Assembly: GCF_003574095.1 (NCBI RefSeq)
Contig: NZ_QWLA01000001.1
Coordinates: forward strand, 101,898 to 165,897
Length of the DNA stretch: 64,000 bases
Reading direction: 5' to 3'
Source: Calidithermus roseus
Lineage (GTDB): Bacteria > Deinococcota > Deinococci > Deinococcales > Thermaceae
This document shows positions 47,352 to 57,090 of this stretch, piece after piece. The position numbers were made by a program, and so were the translations under genes. Numbering within the stretch: position 1 is the first letter of the stretch; every line of letters starts with the position of its first letter. The notes beneath the pieces are model-generated. The model saw only the letters and a program-made list of their open reading frames with translations. It had not been told where the DNA came from and did no database searches.

Positions 47352-47777
47352 TCAGGCAGGCTGGCCGACTTCGTAGGGCTCAACCACCGCTCGCACCTCT
47401 ATCGGCACGTTGAGGCTGGCTGAAACCGAGCAGTATTTCTCGTGGGAGAGCTGGGCCGCACGCAGCAGAGCCTCCTGGGTCACATTGGGCCCGGCCCCGT
47501 AGTGGGTGATCACGATGTGGGTGTAGCGCTTGGGGTGCTCCTCGGCTCGCTCGCCCACTGCCTCAACACGGTAGCGCGCCAGGGGTTGGCGTTTCTTGCT
47601 CATGATATCCACCACGTCATACGCGGTGCACGCGGCCACAGCCGCCAGCAGCAACTCCATAGGACGCATCCCGCTGGCCGGCTTGTCGCCGTCGATCATG
47701 ACCTTGTCACCCTGCTCGTTGATTCCCAAAAAGCGATGCCCGACGAGTTGATGGAGTACGACACGCTTCGTCGCCAT
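47352..47777 (-). CDS. OsmC/Ohr-like peroxiredoxin family protein
   Basis: This 141-residue protein has the OsmC fold with its two reactive cysteines in place: LAAVAACTAYDVVDIM (Cys near 50) and HEKYCSVSASL (Cys near 115). Family members reduce organic or fatty-acid hydroperoxides. MRPMELLLAAVAAC and YRVEAVGER are typical. It has its own terminator and stands alone. Confidence 0.92.
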   Translation of the reverse strand: MATKRVVLHQLVGHRFLGINEQGDKVMIDGDKPASGMRPMELLLAAVAACTAYDVVDIMSKKRQPLARYRVEAVGERAEEHPKRYTHIVITHYGAGPNVTQEALLRAAQLSHEKYCSVSASLNVPIEVRAVVEPYEVGQPA

Positions 47778-47814
47778 GAGTTCAATTTACGTTGCCGCAC
47801 GGAGGGCAAAAGTC

Positions 47815-47885
47815 ACCCCATTGACACAGAGGAGTGCCGAACGCCAAAGGCATGGGGTTTTCGGCCTTAGACCCTCGACTCCCGT
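47815..47885. repeat. Heptad array between osmC and the M3 peptidase
   Basis: GTGCCGA, ACGCCAA, AGGCATG, GGGTTTT, CGGCCTT, AGACCCT, CGACTCC in 7-bp phase, including the AGACCCT/CGACCCT words seen near 45.07 kb. Confidence 0.6.
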
Positions 47886-49910
47886 CTAATCCAGCAATCC
47901 CGTCCGACGCAGCAGGGCCTCGGGATTGGGGTCGCGCCCCATGAAGTTGCGGAAGAGTTGAGCGGGGTCGTCGGAGTTGCCCTTGGAGAGGATGTGCTCG
48001 AGGAAGTCCCGCCCGGTCTGTGGGTTGAAGATGCCCTCGGCCTGGAAGCGGGAGAAGGCGTCGGCATCGAGTACTTCGGCCCACTTGTAGGAGTAGTACC
48101 CTGCCGCATAGCCCACCGGGCTGCCGAAGAGGTGGCTGAAGGAGGCGATCATGCCGTACTCCTCGGGCAGGGGGGCGGGGGAGAAGGCGGCCATGATCTG
48201 GCGGGTGTAGCGCATTAGGTCGCCATTGTGGGGGGTGTAGTCGATGTGCATGGCCAGGTCTACGGTGCCGAAGGCGAGCTGGCGCATGGTGTTGTTGGCG
48301 GCGCGGTAGGTGCGGGCGCGCTGCATGCGCTGGAAGAGCTCGTCGGGGATGGGCTCACCGGTCTGGTAGTGGCGGGCGAAGAGGTCTAAGGCTTCGCGCT
48401 CCCAGCACCAGTTCTCCATGATCTGCGAGGGTAGCTCGACGAAGTCCCAGGGCACGTTGGTCCCGGCCAGGCTCTTTACCTCCACGTTGGAAAGCGCGTG
48501 GTGCAGCAGGTGGCCGAACTCGTGGAAAATCGTCTCGACCTCGCGGTGGGTGAGCAGGGCGGGCTGATCCCCCACGGGAGGGGTGAGGTTGGCGCACATC
48601 AGGGCCAGGTGGGGCTCGAAAACCCCGTCGCGGTTGCCGGTGATGAAGTAGTTCATCCAGGCTCCCCCGCGCTTGTCCTCGCGGGGAAACCAGTCGGTGT
48701 AGAAGCGGGCGGTGAAGCGGCCTTGGGGGTCGTAGAGGTTGTAGCTCTTCACCTCGGGGTGCCAGCCTTCGGCCTGGGCAGGCTCGACGCGGATGCCGAA
48801 GACCCGTCCGCACAGCTCGAACAGCCCCTCGAGCACCTTCTCCAGGGAGAAGTAAGGGCGCAGGGTCTCCTCGTCGAAGTCGTAGACCGCCTGGCGCTGC
48901 TTCTCGGCGTAGTAGGCCACGTCCCAGGGCTCCAGGGCGGGGGCATCGGGGCCCTCGAGCCGCCGCCGGAAAGCCTGCAACTCCGCATTCTCGCGCTCGA
49001 AGTAGGGCCGGTAACGCTCGGCCAAGTCGCGCTCGAAGGCCACGGCGGTGGCCCCGTTCTTCGCCATGCGCTCCTCCAGCACCAAGTCGGCGAAATGGGC
49101 GTAACCCAGCAGCTCGGCCTTCTCCTGCCTGAGGGCGAGGATCTCGCCGATGAGCGGGCGGTTGTCGCGCCCTTCCTCGGTGGCGCGGTTGTTGTAGGCC
49201 AGGTAGACCTGCTTGCGGATGGCGGGGTCGTCGAGGTAGGTCATGAGGGCCAGGTAGCTGGGGGCTTGCAAGGTGAAGCGCCAGCCCTCCCTGCCCTTGG
49301 CGATGGCCGCCTGGCGCGCGGCCTGGCGGGCACTCTGTGGCAACCCGGAGAGTTGGTGTTCTTCCAGGTACAGCTCGAAGGCGGCGGTGGAGTCGAGCAC
49401 GTTCTGGCTGTACTTGCTGGTGAGCTCGGCCAGGCGGGTATTGATGGCCTCGAGGCGGGCCTTCTTCTCGGGGGGCAGATCGGCCCCCTCGCGACGGAAG
49501 GAATCGAGGGTGAGCTGGAGGAAGCGCCGCTTGGTGGGCGAGAGCCGCCGGGCTTCGGGCGTGGAGGCGTAGGCCTTGAGGGCCTCGTACAGCTCGCTGG
49601 AGAGTTGGATCTTGCTGTAGAAGGCGGTGACCTGGGGCAAGGTGGCGTTGTAGGCCCGGCGTAGCTCGGGCGTGGTGCGCACGCTCTCGAGGTGGGCCAC
49701 CACCCTGAAAGCCCGCTGCAAGCGCTCGCCCAGCCGGTCCAGCGCTCCCAGCGTATTGGCGTAGGTGCGCTCGCCGCGGACGGTCAGAATGGCCTCGAAC
49801 TCCCGTTGGGCCTCGGCGATGAGTGTGGTGACAGCCTCTTCGACGTGTTCGGGTCTTATGCGGCCAAAGGGGATTTCGAACCCCAGATCGAGCAGGGGAT
49901 TTTCTGCCAT
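47886..49910 (-). CDS. prlC: M3 family oligopeptidase (PrlC/Dcp-like)
   Basis: This 674-residue zinc oligopeptidase degrades short peptides in the cytoplasm. [17 protein letters not shown] holds the HEFGH zinc site near residue 463, with the third ligand Glu in NWCWEREAL about 25 residues later. Other family segments: [90 protein letters not shown]. Length is normal, and no signal peptide is present. Confidence 0.94.
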   Translation of the reverse strand: MAENPLLDLGFEIPFGRIRPEHVEEAVTTLIAEAQREFEAILTVRGERTYANTLGALDRLGERLQRAFRVVAHLESVRTTPELRRAYNATLPQVTAFYSKIQLSSELYEALKAYASTPEARRLSPTKRRFLQLTLDSFRREGADLPPEKKARLEAINTRLAELTSKYSQNVLDSTAAFELYLEEHQLSGLPQSARQAARQAAIAKGREGWRFTLQAPSYLALMTYLDDPAIRKQVYLAYNNRATEEGRDNRPLIGEILALRQEKAELLGYAHFADLVLEERMAKNGATAVAFERDLAERYRPYFERENAELQAFRRRLEGPDAPALEPWDVAYYAEKQRQAVYDFDEETLRPYFSLEKVLEGLFELCGRVFGIRVEPAQAEGWHPEVKSYNLYDPQGRFTARFYTDWFPREDKRGGAWMNYFITGNRDGVFEPHLALMCANLTPPVGDQPALLTHREVETIFHEFGHLLHHALSNVEVKSLAGTNVPWDFVELPSQIMENWCWEREALDLFARHYQTGEPIPDELFQRMQRARTYRAANNTMRQLAFGTVDLAMHIDYTPHNGDLMRYTRQIMAAFSPAPLPEEYGMIASFSHLFGSPVGYAAGYYSYKWAEVLDADAFSRFQAEGIFNPQTGRDFLEHILSKGNSDDPAQLFRNFMGRDPNPEALLRRTGLLD

Positions 49911-49951
49911 AAACCGGAGTATACGTGCGGGCTATTCAGAAAGATGAGGGG

Positions 49952-51061
49952 CTATTTTGAGTAGGCCCGCACTGCCTCGATCACCTGCTCTGCCTGGAGG
50001 TCGGAGAGGAAAGGGTGCATGGGCAGCGAGAGCACCTCGCGGGCGGCTTGTTCGGCGTGGGGAAGCGAGCCCTCGGGGGCTAGCTCGCGGTAGGCCGGTT
50101 GCAGGTGCGCGGGCAGGGGGTAGTGGATGCTCGAGCCCACCCCGCGCTCCTTGAGGAAGGCTTGCAGGCGATCTCGCTCGGGGGTGCGGATGGTGTACTG
50201 GTGGTAGATGTGCAGCGCGTAAGGGGCCTGGGTGGGGGTCTGCACCACGCCTTTCAAGCCCTGGTCGTACATACGGGCGATCTGGCGGCGGCGCTGGTTC
50301 CAGCTTTCGAGGTGAGGCAGCTTGACCCGCAGGATGGCCGCCTGCAGGGTGTCCAGACGCGAGGTATAGCCCGCCGGGCGCACGTGGTGGTAGCGCGCCT
50401 TCTGGCCGTGAGAGGCCAGCAGCCGGGCCTCCTCGGCAACGGTGGGGTCGGCGGTGGTGATAAAACCTGCGTCGCCGTAGGCCCCGAGGTTTTTGGTGGG
50501 GTAGAGGCTGAACCCGGCGGCGTGGCCCAAGGCCCCGGCCATCGGGCTCTGCGATCCGTTCGCGCAGTAGCGGGCCCCGATGGCCTGCGCAGCGTCCTCG
50601 AGTACCTTCAGGCCGTGGCGCTCGGCGATGGCCCCGATCTCGCCCATAGGGGCCACCTGGCCGTAGAGGTGCACGGGCAGGATGGCCTTGGTGCGCTCGG
50701 TGATGGCGGCTTCGAGCAGCTTGGGGTCGAGGTTGAAGGTGGCGGGGTCGATGTCCACGAGCACCGGCTTCGCCCCGGCGATCTGGATGGCCTCGAGGGT
50801 GGCGATGAAGGTGAAGGGGGTGGTGATCACCTCGTCCCCCGGACCGATGCCTAAAGCCCGCAGCGCGATGAACAGCGCGTCGGTGCCCGAGCCCACCCCG
50901 ATGACGTGGGGCACCCCGAGGTAGTCGGAGAGTTCGCGCTCGAGGGCGCTGACCTCCGTCCCTCCGACGAAGGCTCCCGCCTCCAGGACACGCCCCAAGG
51001 CGGTGTCTATCTCGCTTTTGAGCAGCCGATATTCACTTTGCAGATCGATGATGGGAACCAT
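49952..51061 (-). CDS. DegT/DnrJ/EryC1/StrS-type sugar aminotransferase
   Basis: This 369-residue PLP enzyme aminates a nucleotide-activated ketosugar, usually for envelope polysaccharide or glycan synthesis. GVGSGTDALFIALRALGIGPGDEVITTPFTFIAT, LVDIDPATFNLD, LPVHLYGQVAPM, LEDAAQAIGA and SLYPTKNLGAYGDAG (catalytic Lys near 190) are typical. The C-terminal HYPLPAHLQPAY is the substrate loop. The start is ATG 51061, as the frame upstream is not family-like. It lies 70 bp downstream of the LptF/G gene on the same strand, so it may join the envelope operon (inference). Confidence 0.93.
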   Translation of the reverse strand: MVPIIDLQSEYRLLKSEIDTALGRVLEAGAFVGGTEVSALERELSDYLGVPHVIGVGSGTDALFIALRALGIGPGDEVITTPFTFIATLEAIQIAGAKPVLVDIDPATFNLDPKLLEAAITERTKAILPVHLYGQVAPMGEIGAIAERHGLKVLEDAAQAIGARYCANGSQSPMAGALGHAAGFSLYPTKNLGAYGDAGFITTADPTVAEEARLLASHGQKARYHHVRPAGYTSRLDTLQAAILRVKLPHLESWNQRRRQIARMYDQGLKGVVQTPTQAPYALHIYHQYTIRTPERDRLQAFLKERGVGSSIHYPLPAHLQPAYRELAPEGSLPHAEQAAREVLSLPMHPFLSDLQAEQVIEAVRAYSK

Positions 51062-51131
51062 GTGCTTGTCCAGTCGTGTTTTGCCGCTTCGCTTCGAGCG
51101 TGTGGCTACGAGCCCTCTGCTACCGGCGATT

Positions 51132-52262
51132 CTATCGGTAGACCCCTCGCCCCAGTGTCCAACCTGCCCCAAGCGCCAGCAGGTTGGCGCTCCACATGGC
51201 GATCTCGGGCAGCCACACGCTGCTGCGGGACACCACCCCACCCAGCCCGAACAGCACGTAATATCCCACCGTAAGCACCAGCGCGAGCCCCAGGGCCACG
51301 CCGGGGCTGCTGGCCCGCTTGATGGCCACCGGCAGGGCCAGCCACAGCAGCACTAAGGGCGCGAAGGACTGGGCCAAAGCCGCGTGCAGGTTGGCCCTGG
51401 CCTCCACCTTTTCCCGGATGGAGGCGGTGGGGTTCAGCCAAAGCCTGAGCCAGTAGGAGGGGGGGTGAGAAGCATCCAGGGCGGTGCTGCTGTAGTTGGA
51501 GAACTGGGCTACGAGGTCGTCCTGGCTCAGCGGCAGCCGGATGATCAGGCTGTGTGTGATGTTTTGGGACTGGATGTAGCCCTGGAAGAAGGCTTCGACC
51601 TGCTCGAGGTCGCCAAAGTCGGGCGGGGGCAGGCGGTCCATGTCCAGCACGAAGCCCTTGACCTCACCCAGCCTTAGCGCGTAGCCCTCGAGCTTCCCCT
51701 TCTCGGCGAAGTAGACTGTCAGCCTGCGCTCCTCCCACTGCTGCACCCGCACCCGCAATAGCTCGTTGGTGGCGGGGTCGTAGCCTCCGAAGAACAGCCG
51801 CATCTTCCCCACCGGCAAATCCTGCCCCACCAGCCTGAAGACGCCCCCATTGCTGTCGAAGGAGCGCCACCAAGTCAGCACGGTCTGCTTGTTGCTCCAG
51901 GGGATCACCCACTCGGCCAGGGAGAAGGAAAGCGCAGCCAGCGCGATCCCCCCTGCCAGCAGCCAGCGGGCGGTGCGGCGGGGGGAGATGCCCCCGGCCT
52001 GCATCACCAGCAGCTCGTTTTCTCGTGCCAGTCGGCCATAACCTAGCAGCACCGCGAAGAGCACGGCCACGGGTAGGGTCTGGGCCAGGATGGCGGGCAC
52101 CTGAAGCCCGAGCCAGGTTAAAAGCCCCCCCATGGGCATCTGGCCCACGTAGGCGCTGCGGGCCAGGACGTTGGAGAGCAGGCCCAACCCGATGTAGAGC
52201 ACCAGCCCGAAGGCGAAGACGGGGAGGGTTTCGCGAAGGAGGTAACGGTCAAGGCGGGTCAT
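51132..52262 (-). CDS. LptF/LptG-type permease
   Basis: This 376-residue protein has the LptF/LptG layout: three N-terminal membrane segments (FAFGLVLYIGLGLLSNVLA, GGLLTWLGLQVPAILAQTLPVAVLFAVLLGYGRLARENELLVMQAGGIS with the conserved RLARENE region), a periplasmic beta-domain (about 130-260) and three C-terminal segments (ALAQSFAPLVLLWLALPVA, GVALGLALVLTVGYYVLFGLG). In proteobacteria LptF and LptG are the transmembrane part of the LPS exporter; here one copy sits downstream of LptD-like and LptC-like genes. No LptB ATPase gene is in the window. The start is ATG 52262, the conserved MTRLDRYLLRE. Confidence 0.88.
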   Translation of the reverse strand: MTRLDRYLLRETLPVFAFGLVLYIGLGLLSNVLARSAYVGQMPMGGLLTWLGLQVPAILAQTLPVAVLFAVLLGYGRLARENELLVMQAGGISPRRTARWLLAGGIALAALSFSLAEWVIPWSNKQTVLTWWRSFDSNGGVFRLVGQDLPVGKMRLFFGGYDPATNELLRVRVQQWEERRLTVYFAEKGKLEGYALRLGEVKGFVLDMDRLPPPDFGDLEQVEAFFQGYIQSQNITHSLIIRLPLSQDDLVAQFSNYSSTALDASHPPSYWLRLWLNPTASIREKVEARANLHAALAQSFAPLVLLWLALPVAIKRASSPGVALGLALVLTVGYYVLFGLGGVVSRSSVWLPEIAMWSANLLALGAGWTLGRGVYR

Positions 52263-52466
52263 ACGCACCCCGTTTCTGCCCGCGAGAGGGACCTCTTCAG
52301 GCATCTCCGGCGCTTTTGCCGCGGACTGCGCCCAAGCGAGGCCCCCGCCAAAGGAACCCACCGCCGATAGGGCTTTCGAGACGTGGGGTGAATGGCCGGA
52401 GTCGGTGTCATGCGGTTGCCCAGTGTACTTGCTGTTTCAAGGGCCGCGAAAGAGCCGCGAGGTCGC

Positions 52467-54119
52467 TCATCTTAGCTCGAGGCCAAAGCTAAAACGCCCC
52501 GCCGCGACCTCGCCGGAAACCTGGGGAAGGAATACCTGCTGGTAGCCCACTTTCCAGATCAGGCAGCAGTCAGCGTAGCGCAGCTCGAGGCCCGCCCGGC
52601 TGAAGCCTCCCCGCCAGAAGTCGTAGCCGAGATTGGGGGCCAGGGCGAAGCTATAGGTGCAGTTCAAGGGGTTGGGTTCGAAGGCCAGCAGCAACTCACG
52701 CTGCTGGTCAAAGCCGTCGTTGTTAGGGACGAAGTCGTCGCGGTAGCGAAACTCGCCCGTGAGCACCCCGTCCGGAAGCTTGGGGCTGTAGCGCACGCTG
52801 GCCCCCAGCTCGCGGTCGAGGAAGTCGAAGCTGGAGCGCAAAGCCAGCTCGGAGAAGTCCAGTTCGCCCCAGACGCGGCTCACCGGCTCCCGGCGCTCGT
52901 AGAGGTAGCGGCTGGTGCGGTTCTGCAGACCGTAGTCGTAGGCGAGCCTGAGGGTGAAGTCACGGCTGTAGCGGCCCTCGAGCCTGAAGCCGGCGGCCAG
53001 GTAGGGGAGGTCGTTGTTGTAGGCGGCACCCAGCGTCCAGGGCTCGAAGCGCAGGGCCACCGCTCCCTCCTTCAGCTCCAGCGGGTAGCGCAGCTCGAGC
53101 CCCGCCGTAAGGCCACTGACGTAAGCATCAGCGGCGGAGTGGGGCTGCGGGTCGTTGTCGCTTGAGGTTTGCTCCTCGGCGATGCGCCCGAAAGGGGAGA
53201 GCAGGAGGCCCTCGAGCCTGAACGCCTGGCGCAGACCCATCTCGAAGAGGGACTTGCGCGAGGCGACTTCCGTCGCCTGATCGCGGTTGGTGTCGACGGT
53301 GAAGAAAAGCGGGCCGCTCTCGAGGCGGCTGTAGAGGTCGAACCACTGGCTGCGGAAGACCATGCGAAACCGCAGGCTGCTTCCGGACTCGGACACCGCT
53401 GCTCCAATGGTGACGGTGCGGCTGGCGGGGTTGCTCAGGTTGCTTCCCAGCAGGGTCAAGGTGGTGTTGACCCGGTCCTCCTCGCCAAGCAGGGGCAAGT
53501 CTTCGACGCCCAGCGTCGGGCCATCGCTGATGCTGTAGCCAAAGCGAAAAGGAACGTTGATCGAACCCCCCCCTCCCGCCGAGAGGCCGGGAATCGCAGT
53601 GGTGATGGGCTGGTCGATGGCGATCTGGAGCCGCTCGAGCCGGGCGAGCCCGATACCATAGCTCTCCAGCTCGCCCTGCTCCAGGATCAGCAGGCCGCTT
53701 TCGGTATTGAAAGCCGCTTCCTGGGCCACGATCCGCAGGTCTTCACCGCACTTGCAGGTCGTCAGCCCGATGCCCTTGGCTCTGAATATCCTGTCCCTGA
53801 CCACGCCCTGCTGGGCCCGAAAGCGGTAGGCCCTTGTCTGGGCCGTGAGGCCCTGGATGCTGACTTCGTTCTGGTCCTGGTCGAAGCGAATTTCCCTGGC
53901 CCGAACCTGAAGGCCCTTCGATTCGAAGCAGGCCCCGTCGCTGAAGATGGCGATGCTCCCGTCGTACTCGACATTGACCCCGCCCACGATTCCATCGGGC
54001 GTCTCGGCCAGGTAGGGCGCGTCGGCGCACTTCTCGTAAGGCAGCGCGGGGTCGTTGGCTAGGGCCTGGGTCGTCGCGGTGCCGAAAAACACGAACAGCA
54101 ATAGCTTGCGCACCATCAC
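52467..54119 (-). CDS. LptD/OstA-like outer-membrane barrel protein
   Basis: This 550-residue protein has a signal peptide (LLLFVFFGTATTQALA), an OstA-like N-terminal domain (VRAREIRFDQDQNEVSIQG, and TTCKCGEDLRIVAQEAAFNTESG, the counterpart of the TTC...W-x-l-x-a segment of LptD), then a C-terminal barrel of about 350 residues with alternating strands (RYSRDFTLRLAYDYGLQNR, ELALRSSFDFL, ASVRYSPKLPDGVLTGEFRY). LptD inserts LPS into the outer leaflet. It is shorter than E. coli LptD (784) and the LPS substrate is doubtful here. The start overlaps the LptC-like stop (GTG 54119 or ATG 54116). Confidence 0.8.
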   Translation of the reverse strand: MMVRKLLLFVFFGTATTQALANDPALPYEKCADAPYLAETPDGIVGGVNVEYDGSIAIFSDGACFESKGLQVRAREIRFDQDQNEVSIQGLTAQTRAYRFRAQQGVVRDRIFRAKGIGLTTCKCGEDLRIVAQEAAFNTESGLLILEQGELESYGIGLARLERLQIAIDQPITTAIPGLSAGGGGSINVPFRFGYSISDGPTLGVEDLPLLGEEDRVNTTLTLLGSNLSNPASRTVTIGAAVSESGSSLRFRMVFRSQWFDLYSRLESGPLFFTVDTNRDQATEVASRKSLFEMGLRQAFRLEGLLLSPFGRIAEEQTSSDNDPQPHSAADAYVSGLTAGLELRYPLELKEGAVALRFEPWTLGAAYNNDLPYLAAGFRLEGRYSRDFTLRLAYDYGLQNRTSRYLYERREPVSRVWGELDFSELALRSSFDFLDRELGASVRYSPKLPDGVLTGEFRYRDDFVPNNDGFDQQRELLLAFEPNPLNCTYSFALAPNLGYDFWRGGFSRAGLELRYADCCLIWKVGYQQVFLPQVSGEVAAGRFSFGLELR

Positions 54120-54769
54120 AGCTTGCTGGCATACGAGCGCAGGCGGCTGAGGACATCGGCGGGCACCTTGGTGGTGGCAGTGGTTCTGCTGCCCCTGAAG
54201 TCGATGAGCAGGGTGCTGTCCTCACGCTGCCCCCTGAAGCTGCTCTGGCTGTCCCTGTAGCTGAAGCTGCCCAGCACCAGCGCCTGGCTTCTGGCAGTGT
54301 CGATGACCAGGGTATTGGCCTCGAGCTGGGGATCCTGCGAGCGCACGTTGCCCTTGAGCACCACCACGCTCTCGGCCAGCAGCCCCAGGCCACTGGCGCT
54401 GCTCAGGCCCCTGACGTTGCTCGAGGAGTAGCGCACCCCCGAGAGCTTGAGCTGCTCGCCGTGGAACACGTACTCCAGGCTCGAGGCGTAGAAGGTGCCC
54501 TCGCTACCGCGCAGCGTGGCGTTGCGGGCTCGGATGAACTCCTCCTGCTTGAACTGAATGTAGCTGCCCTCGAGGCGCAGGTTGTTTTTGTTGTCCACCA
54601 GAACCCCGCCCCTGGGCATGGTGGTCACCCCGGTCCCCAGGTCGAGCTCTTGCTCCCCGCTTTCGACACTGAAGCTGGAGAAGCGGCCCGCCGTGAGCAC
54701 CAGCACGCACAGCGCCAGAAGCACCAGCGAACTTTTGTTGATGGTGGGGGACAAAATGCCTGACATCAT
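54116..54769 (-). CDS. LptC/LptA-like periplasmic protein
   Basis: This 217-residue protein has one N-terminal membrane anchor (LVLLALCVLVLTAG) and a beta-rich periplasmic body in LptC/OstA style: GGVLVDNKNNLRLEGSYIQFKQEEFIRARNATL, GTFYASSLEYVFHGEQLKLSGV, VVVLKGNVRSQDPQLEANTLVIDTARSQALVLGSF. Its stop overlaps the LptD-like start, and LptF/G follows, so these three probably form a transport series. I infer an LptC or fused LptC/LptA role from fold pattern and neighbours. Confidence 0.7.
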   Translation of the reverse strand: MMSGILSPTINKSSLVLLALCVLVLTAGRFSSFSVESGEQELDLGTGVTTMPRGGVLVDNKNNLRLEGSYIQFKQEEFIRARNATLRGSEGTFYASSLEYVFHGEQLKLSGVRYSSSNVRGLSSASGLGLLAESVVVLKGNVRSQDPQLEANTLVIDTARSQALVLGSFSYRDSQSSFRGQREDSTLLIDFRGSRTTATTKVPADVLSRLRSYASKL

Positions 54770-54863
54770 GCTCTAAATGCTACTGCCCCGGTCATTAGGG
54801 ACATGAAGAGGCGGGCAAACCACGGCTTAATTGCCCCTGGTCAGTCTTAAGATGGAGATACCC

Positions 54864-54891
54864 TTCAATTGCCGCGAAATGCCCCTATACT
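54864..54891 (+). promoter_or_regulatory. Near-leaderless promoter of the amidase gene
   Basis: TATACT (54886-54891) ends 10 bp before ATG 54902, with a weak -35 TTCAAT (54864-54869) and a 16-bp spacer. Expected start is only 3-5 bases before the ATG. Confidence 0.5.
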
Positions 54892-54901
54892 GAACTACGA
54901 A

Positions 54902-56002
54902 ATGCGATTGCTGGCGCTTGTGCTGCTGCTTGCGACTCAGGCATTGGCTTTCCCGCGCGTGGGATTGCATGAAAACTTCACCCGCCTGGTCTTTGACCTA
55001 CCTCCGAGCGCTTCTTATGAGATGAGTACCGAGGGGCAGACCCTTGCCCTACGCTTTCGCGGGGTTAAGGCCGAAGCGCTCGATGAGAGCGTGAACTCCG
55101 ATCAGGTAGCCTCCTATCAGGTGGTGGTCAGTGGCGCCGTGGTCGAGGTATTTGTGCGCTTGAAGGCGGGCATGCGGGTGCAGAGCAGCGTTCTGGAGGA
55201 CCAGCAGAGCAAGCGCCTGATCGTGGACATTACCCCAGAAGAGGCCAGAGCCGATCCTAGCCCGCAGCCCAAGCCCGCCCCGGCCAAGTCCCCACCCAAA
55301 CCGGCGCAGCCCAAGCTCGTAGTGGTGATCGATCCCGGCCACGGCGGGCGCGATCCGGGCGCGGTGGGCCTGTGCACCGGGATCACTGAGAAGCTCATCA
55401 CCCTCGACGTTTCCCGGCGGATGGAGCGTTACCTCGAGGCCCAGGGGGTGCAGGTGGTGCTCACGCGCTCGGGCGACACCTACCCCACCCTCGACGATCG
55501 CGCGCAGATGGCCGACAGCAAGAAGAACCTCTTCATCTCGGTTCACGTCAACTCCAGCCAGGGTTGTCCGGGACAGGCCCAGGGCATCGAGACCTACTAC
55601 TTTGGCGAGTTGCTCAACCCCAGCTTGCTCGAGCAGGTCATCCGCGAGAACGGTGGGGGAGCGGTGGGGCAGCAGCTTACCCGCGTCGCTCGTAGCGCGG
55701 CCCAACGGGCAGCGAGCGATATCCTGGCCCAGCTCAACCTCAGGTTTTCCCGCGAACTGGCCTATACTGTCCAAAGAAGGCTGGTCCAGGCTACCGGCGC
55801 CGTCGACCGGGGAGTGCAGCAAGCACCGTTCTACGTCCTTCGCAATGCCCGTATACCGGCCATTTTGGTCGAGATCGGCTTTGCCAACCATGCTACCGAG
55901 GGCCGCCGTCTGGCTGATCCGGCCTACCGCGAGACCATCGCTCGGGCGATGGGGCAGGCCGTGACCAGCTTCCTGGGCGTGGGATCCGTAGCCCAGCGGT
56001 AG
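54902..56002 (+). CDS. N-acetylmuramoyl-L-alanine amidase with AMIN domain
   Basis: This 366-residue protein has a signal peptide (MRLLALVLLLATQALA), an AMIN domain (about 20-125) that targets envelope polymers, a proline-rich linker (about 126-150) and an amidase_3 zinc domain: VIDPGHGGRDPGAVG, LITLDVSRRMERYLEAQGVQVVLTRSGD, LFISVHVNSS (zinc His), and ILVEIGFANHATEG with the catalytic Glu. It cuts the amide between MurNAc and the peptide stem during cell separation. Divergent from the LptC-like gene. Confidence 0.93.
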   Translation: MRLLALVLLLATQALAFPRVGLHENFTRLVFDLPPSASYEMSTEGQTLALRFRGVKAEALDESVNSDQVASYQVVVSGAVVEVFVRLKAGMRVQSSVLEDQQSKRLIVDITPEEARADPSPQPKPAPAKSPPKPAQPKLVVVIDPGHGGRDPGAVGLCTGITEKLITLDVSRRMERYLEAQGVQVVLTRSGDTYPTLDDRAQMADSKKNLFISVHVNSSQGCPGQAQGIETYYFGELLNPSLLEQVIRENGGGAVGQQLTRVARSAAQRAASDILAQLNLRFSRELAYTVQRRLVQATGAVDRGVQQAPFYVLRNARIPAILVEIGFANHATEGRRLADPAYRETIARAMGQAVTSFLGVGSVAQR

Positions 56003-56144
56003 GTGCCGGCAGCCATCGTGCTGCGGCACGGGGCCTTTGCTCAGTGACGGAAACACCCTGGAGACACCTGAGCATGGATGGGACAATCGTCCCGACCCCG
56101 GAGGACAAAAATAGCTCGACCCCCATCGAGGAGGGCTTTTTGTC

Positions 56145-57089
56145 ATGATATCGCGCCGATTTACCCTCTATGCCTGGCTGACCCTGGCCTTTACCCTGCT
56201 GGTCATCGTCTGGGGCGACGTGGTGCAGGCCACGGGTTCTGGCGATGGCTGTGGAGCGCACTGGCCTACCTGCAACGGCGAGCCCATCCCCACCAGTCCG
56301 GGCTTGGCCACCCTCATCGAGTTCCTTCATCGCGCTTCGAGCGGGCTCTCGTTGCTGCTGACCCTGGGTTTGCTGGTGTGGTCATGGCGGGCTTTCCCTA
56401 AGGGGCATCTGGTGCGTCGGGGGGCCGGACTGGCCATGTTCTTCATGGTGCTCGAGAGCCTGGTGGGGGCGGCCCTGGTGCTCTTCCAGTGGGTAGGTAC
56501 CGACGCCAGCCTGGCTCGAGCGGTGATCGCCCCTATCCACCTGGTCAACACGCTCTTTCTGGTGGGCTCGTTGGCCTTGACGGCCTGGTGGTCCAGCCAT
56601 CCCCAACCCCCGGTGTTGCGCGGGCAGGGGAGCGTCGGGCTGGCGTTGGGGGTGGGCCTGCTGGGCCTGGTGCTGGTGGCAGCTTCGGGAGCCCTGACCT
56701 CGCTGGGTGATGCCCTGTTCCCGGTGCGCGATACCACCGAGGCCATCGCCCAAAGCCGCACGCCGGGGGAGAACTTCCTGGTGTACCTGCGTCTTTATCA
56801 CCCCTTCATCGCCATCGTGGTGAGCCTGTATGCGGTGGTGGTGGTGGGCCTGGTGGCTGCTGCGCGTCCCAGCCAGCAGACAAGGCGGCTGTCGAGGCTG
56901 GTCGGGGTGCTCTTCCTGGCTCAACTGGCCATGGGCTACCTCAACGTCAGGGCTGCGGCGGCGCTCTACACCCAGTTGCCCCACCTGCTGCTTTCCGACT
57001 TGGTCTGGATTAGCTTCTTGCTCTTCACGGCGGTGACCCTGTCCCTCAAGCCTCAGCGGGCACGAACCCCGCTCGGTGAGGTAGGCTGA
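56145..57089 (+). CDS. ctaA: Heme A synthase (COX15/CtaA)
   Basis: Oxidises heme O to heme A for the cytochrome oxidase. At 314 residues with eight membrane segments it is standard. Ligands include [28 protein letters not shown] and [13 protein letters not shown], the four heme-ligand histidine sites. [15 protein letters not shown] is the disulphide loop. GGAGGG lies about 10 bp upstream of the ATG. First gene of the oxidase operon; ctaB follows 1 bp later. Confidence 0.95.
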   Translation: MISRRFTLYAWLTLAFTLLVIVWGDVVQATGSGDGCGAHWPTCNGEPIPTSPGLATLIEFLHRASSGLSLLLTLGLLVWSWRAFPKGHLVRRGAGLAMFFMVLESLVGAALVLFQWVGTDASLARAVIAPIHLVNTLFLVGSLALTAWWSSHPQPPVLRGQGSVGLALGVGLLGLVLVAASGALTSLGDALFPVRDTTEAIAQSRTPGENFLVYLRLYHPFIAIVVSLYAVVVVGLVAAARPSQQTRRLSRLVGVLFLAQLAMGYLNVRAAAALYTQLPHLLLSDLVWISFLLFTAVTLSLKPQRARTPLGEVG

Positions 57090-57090
57090 T

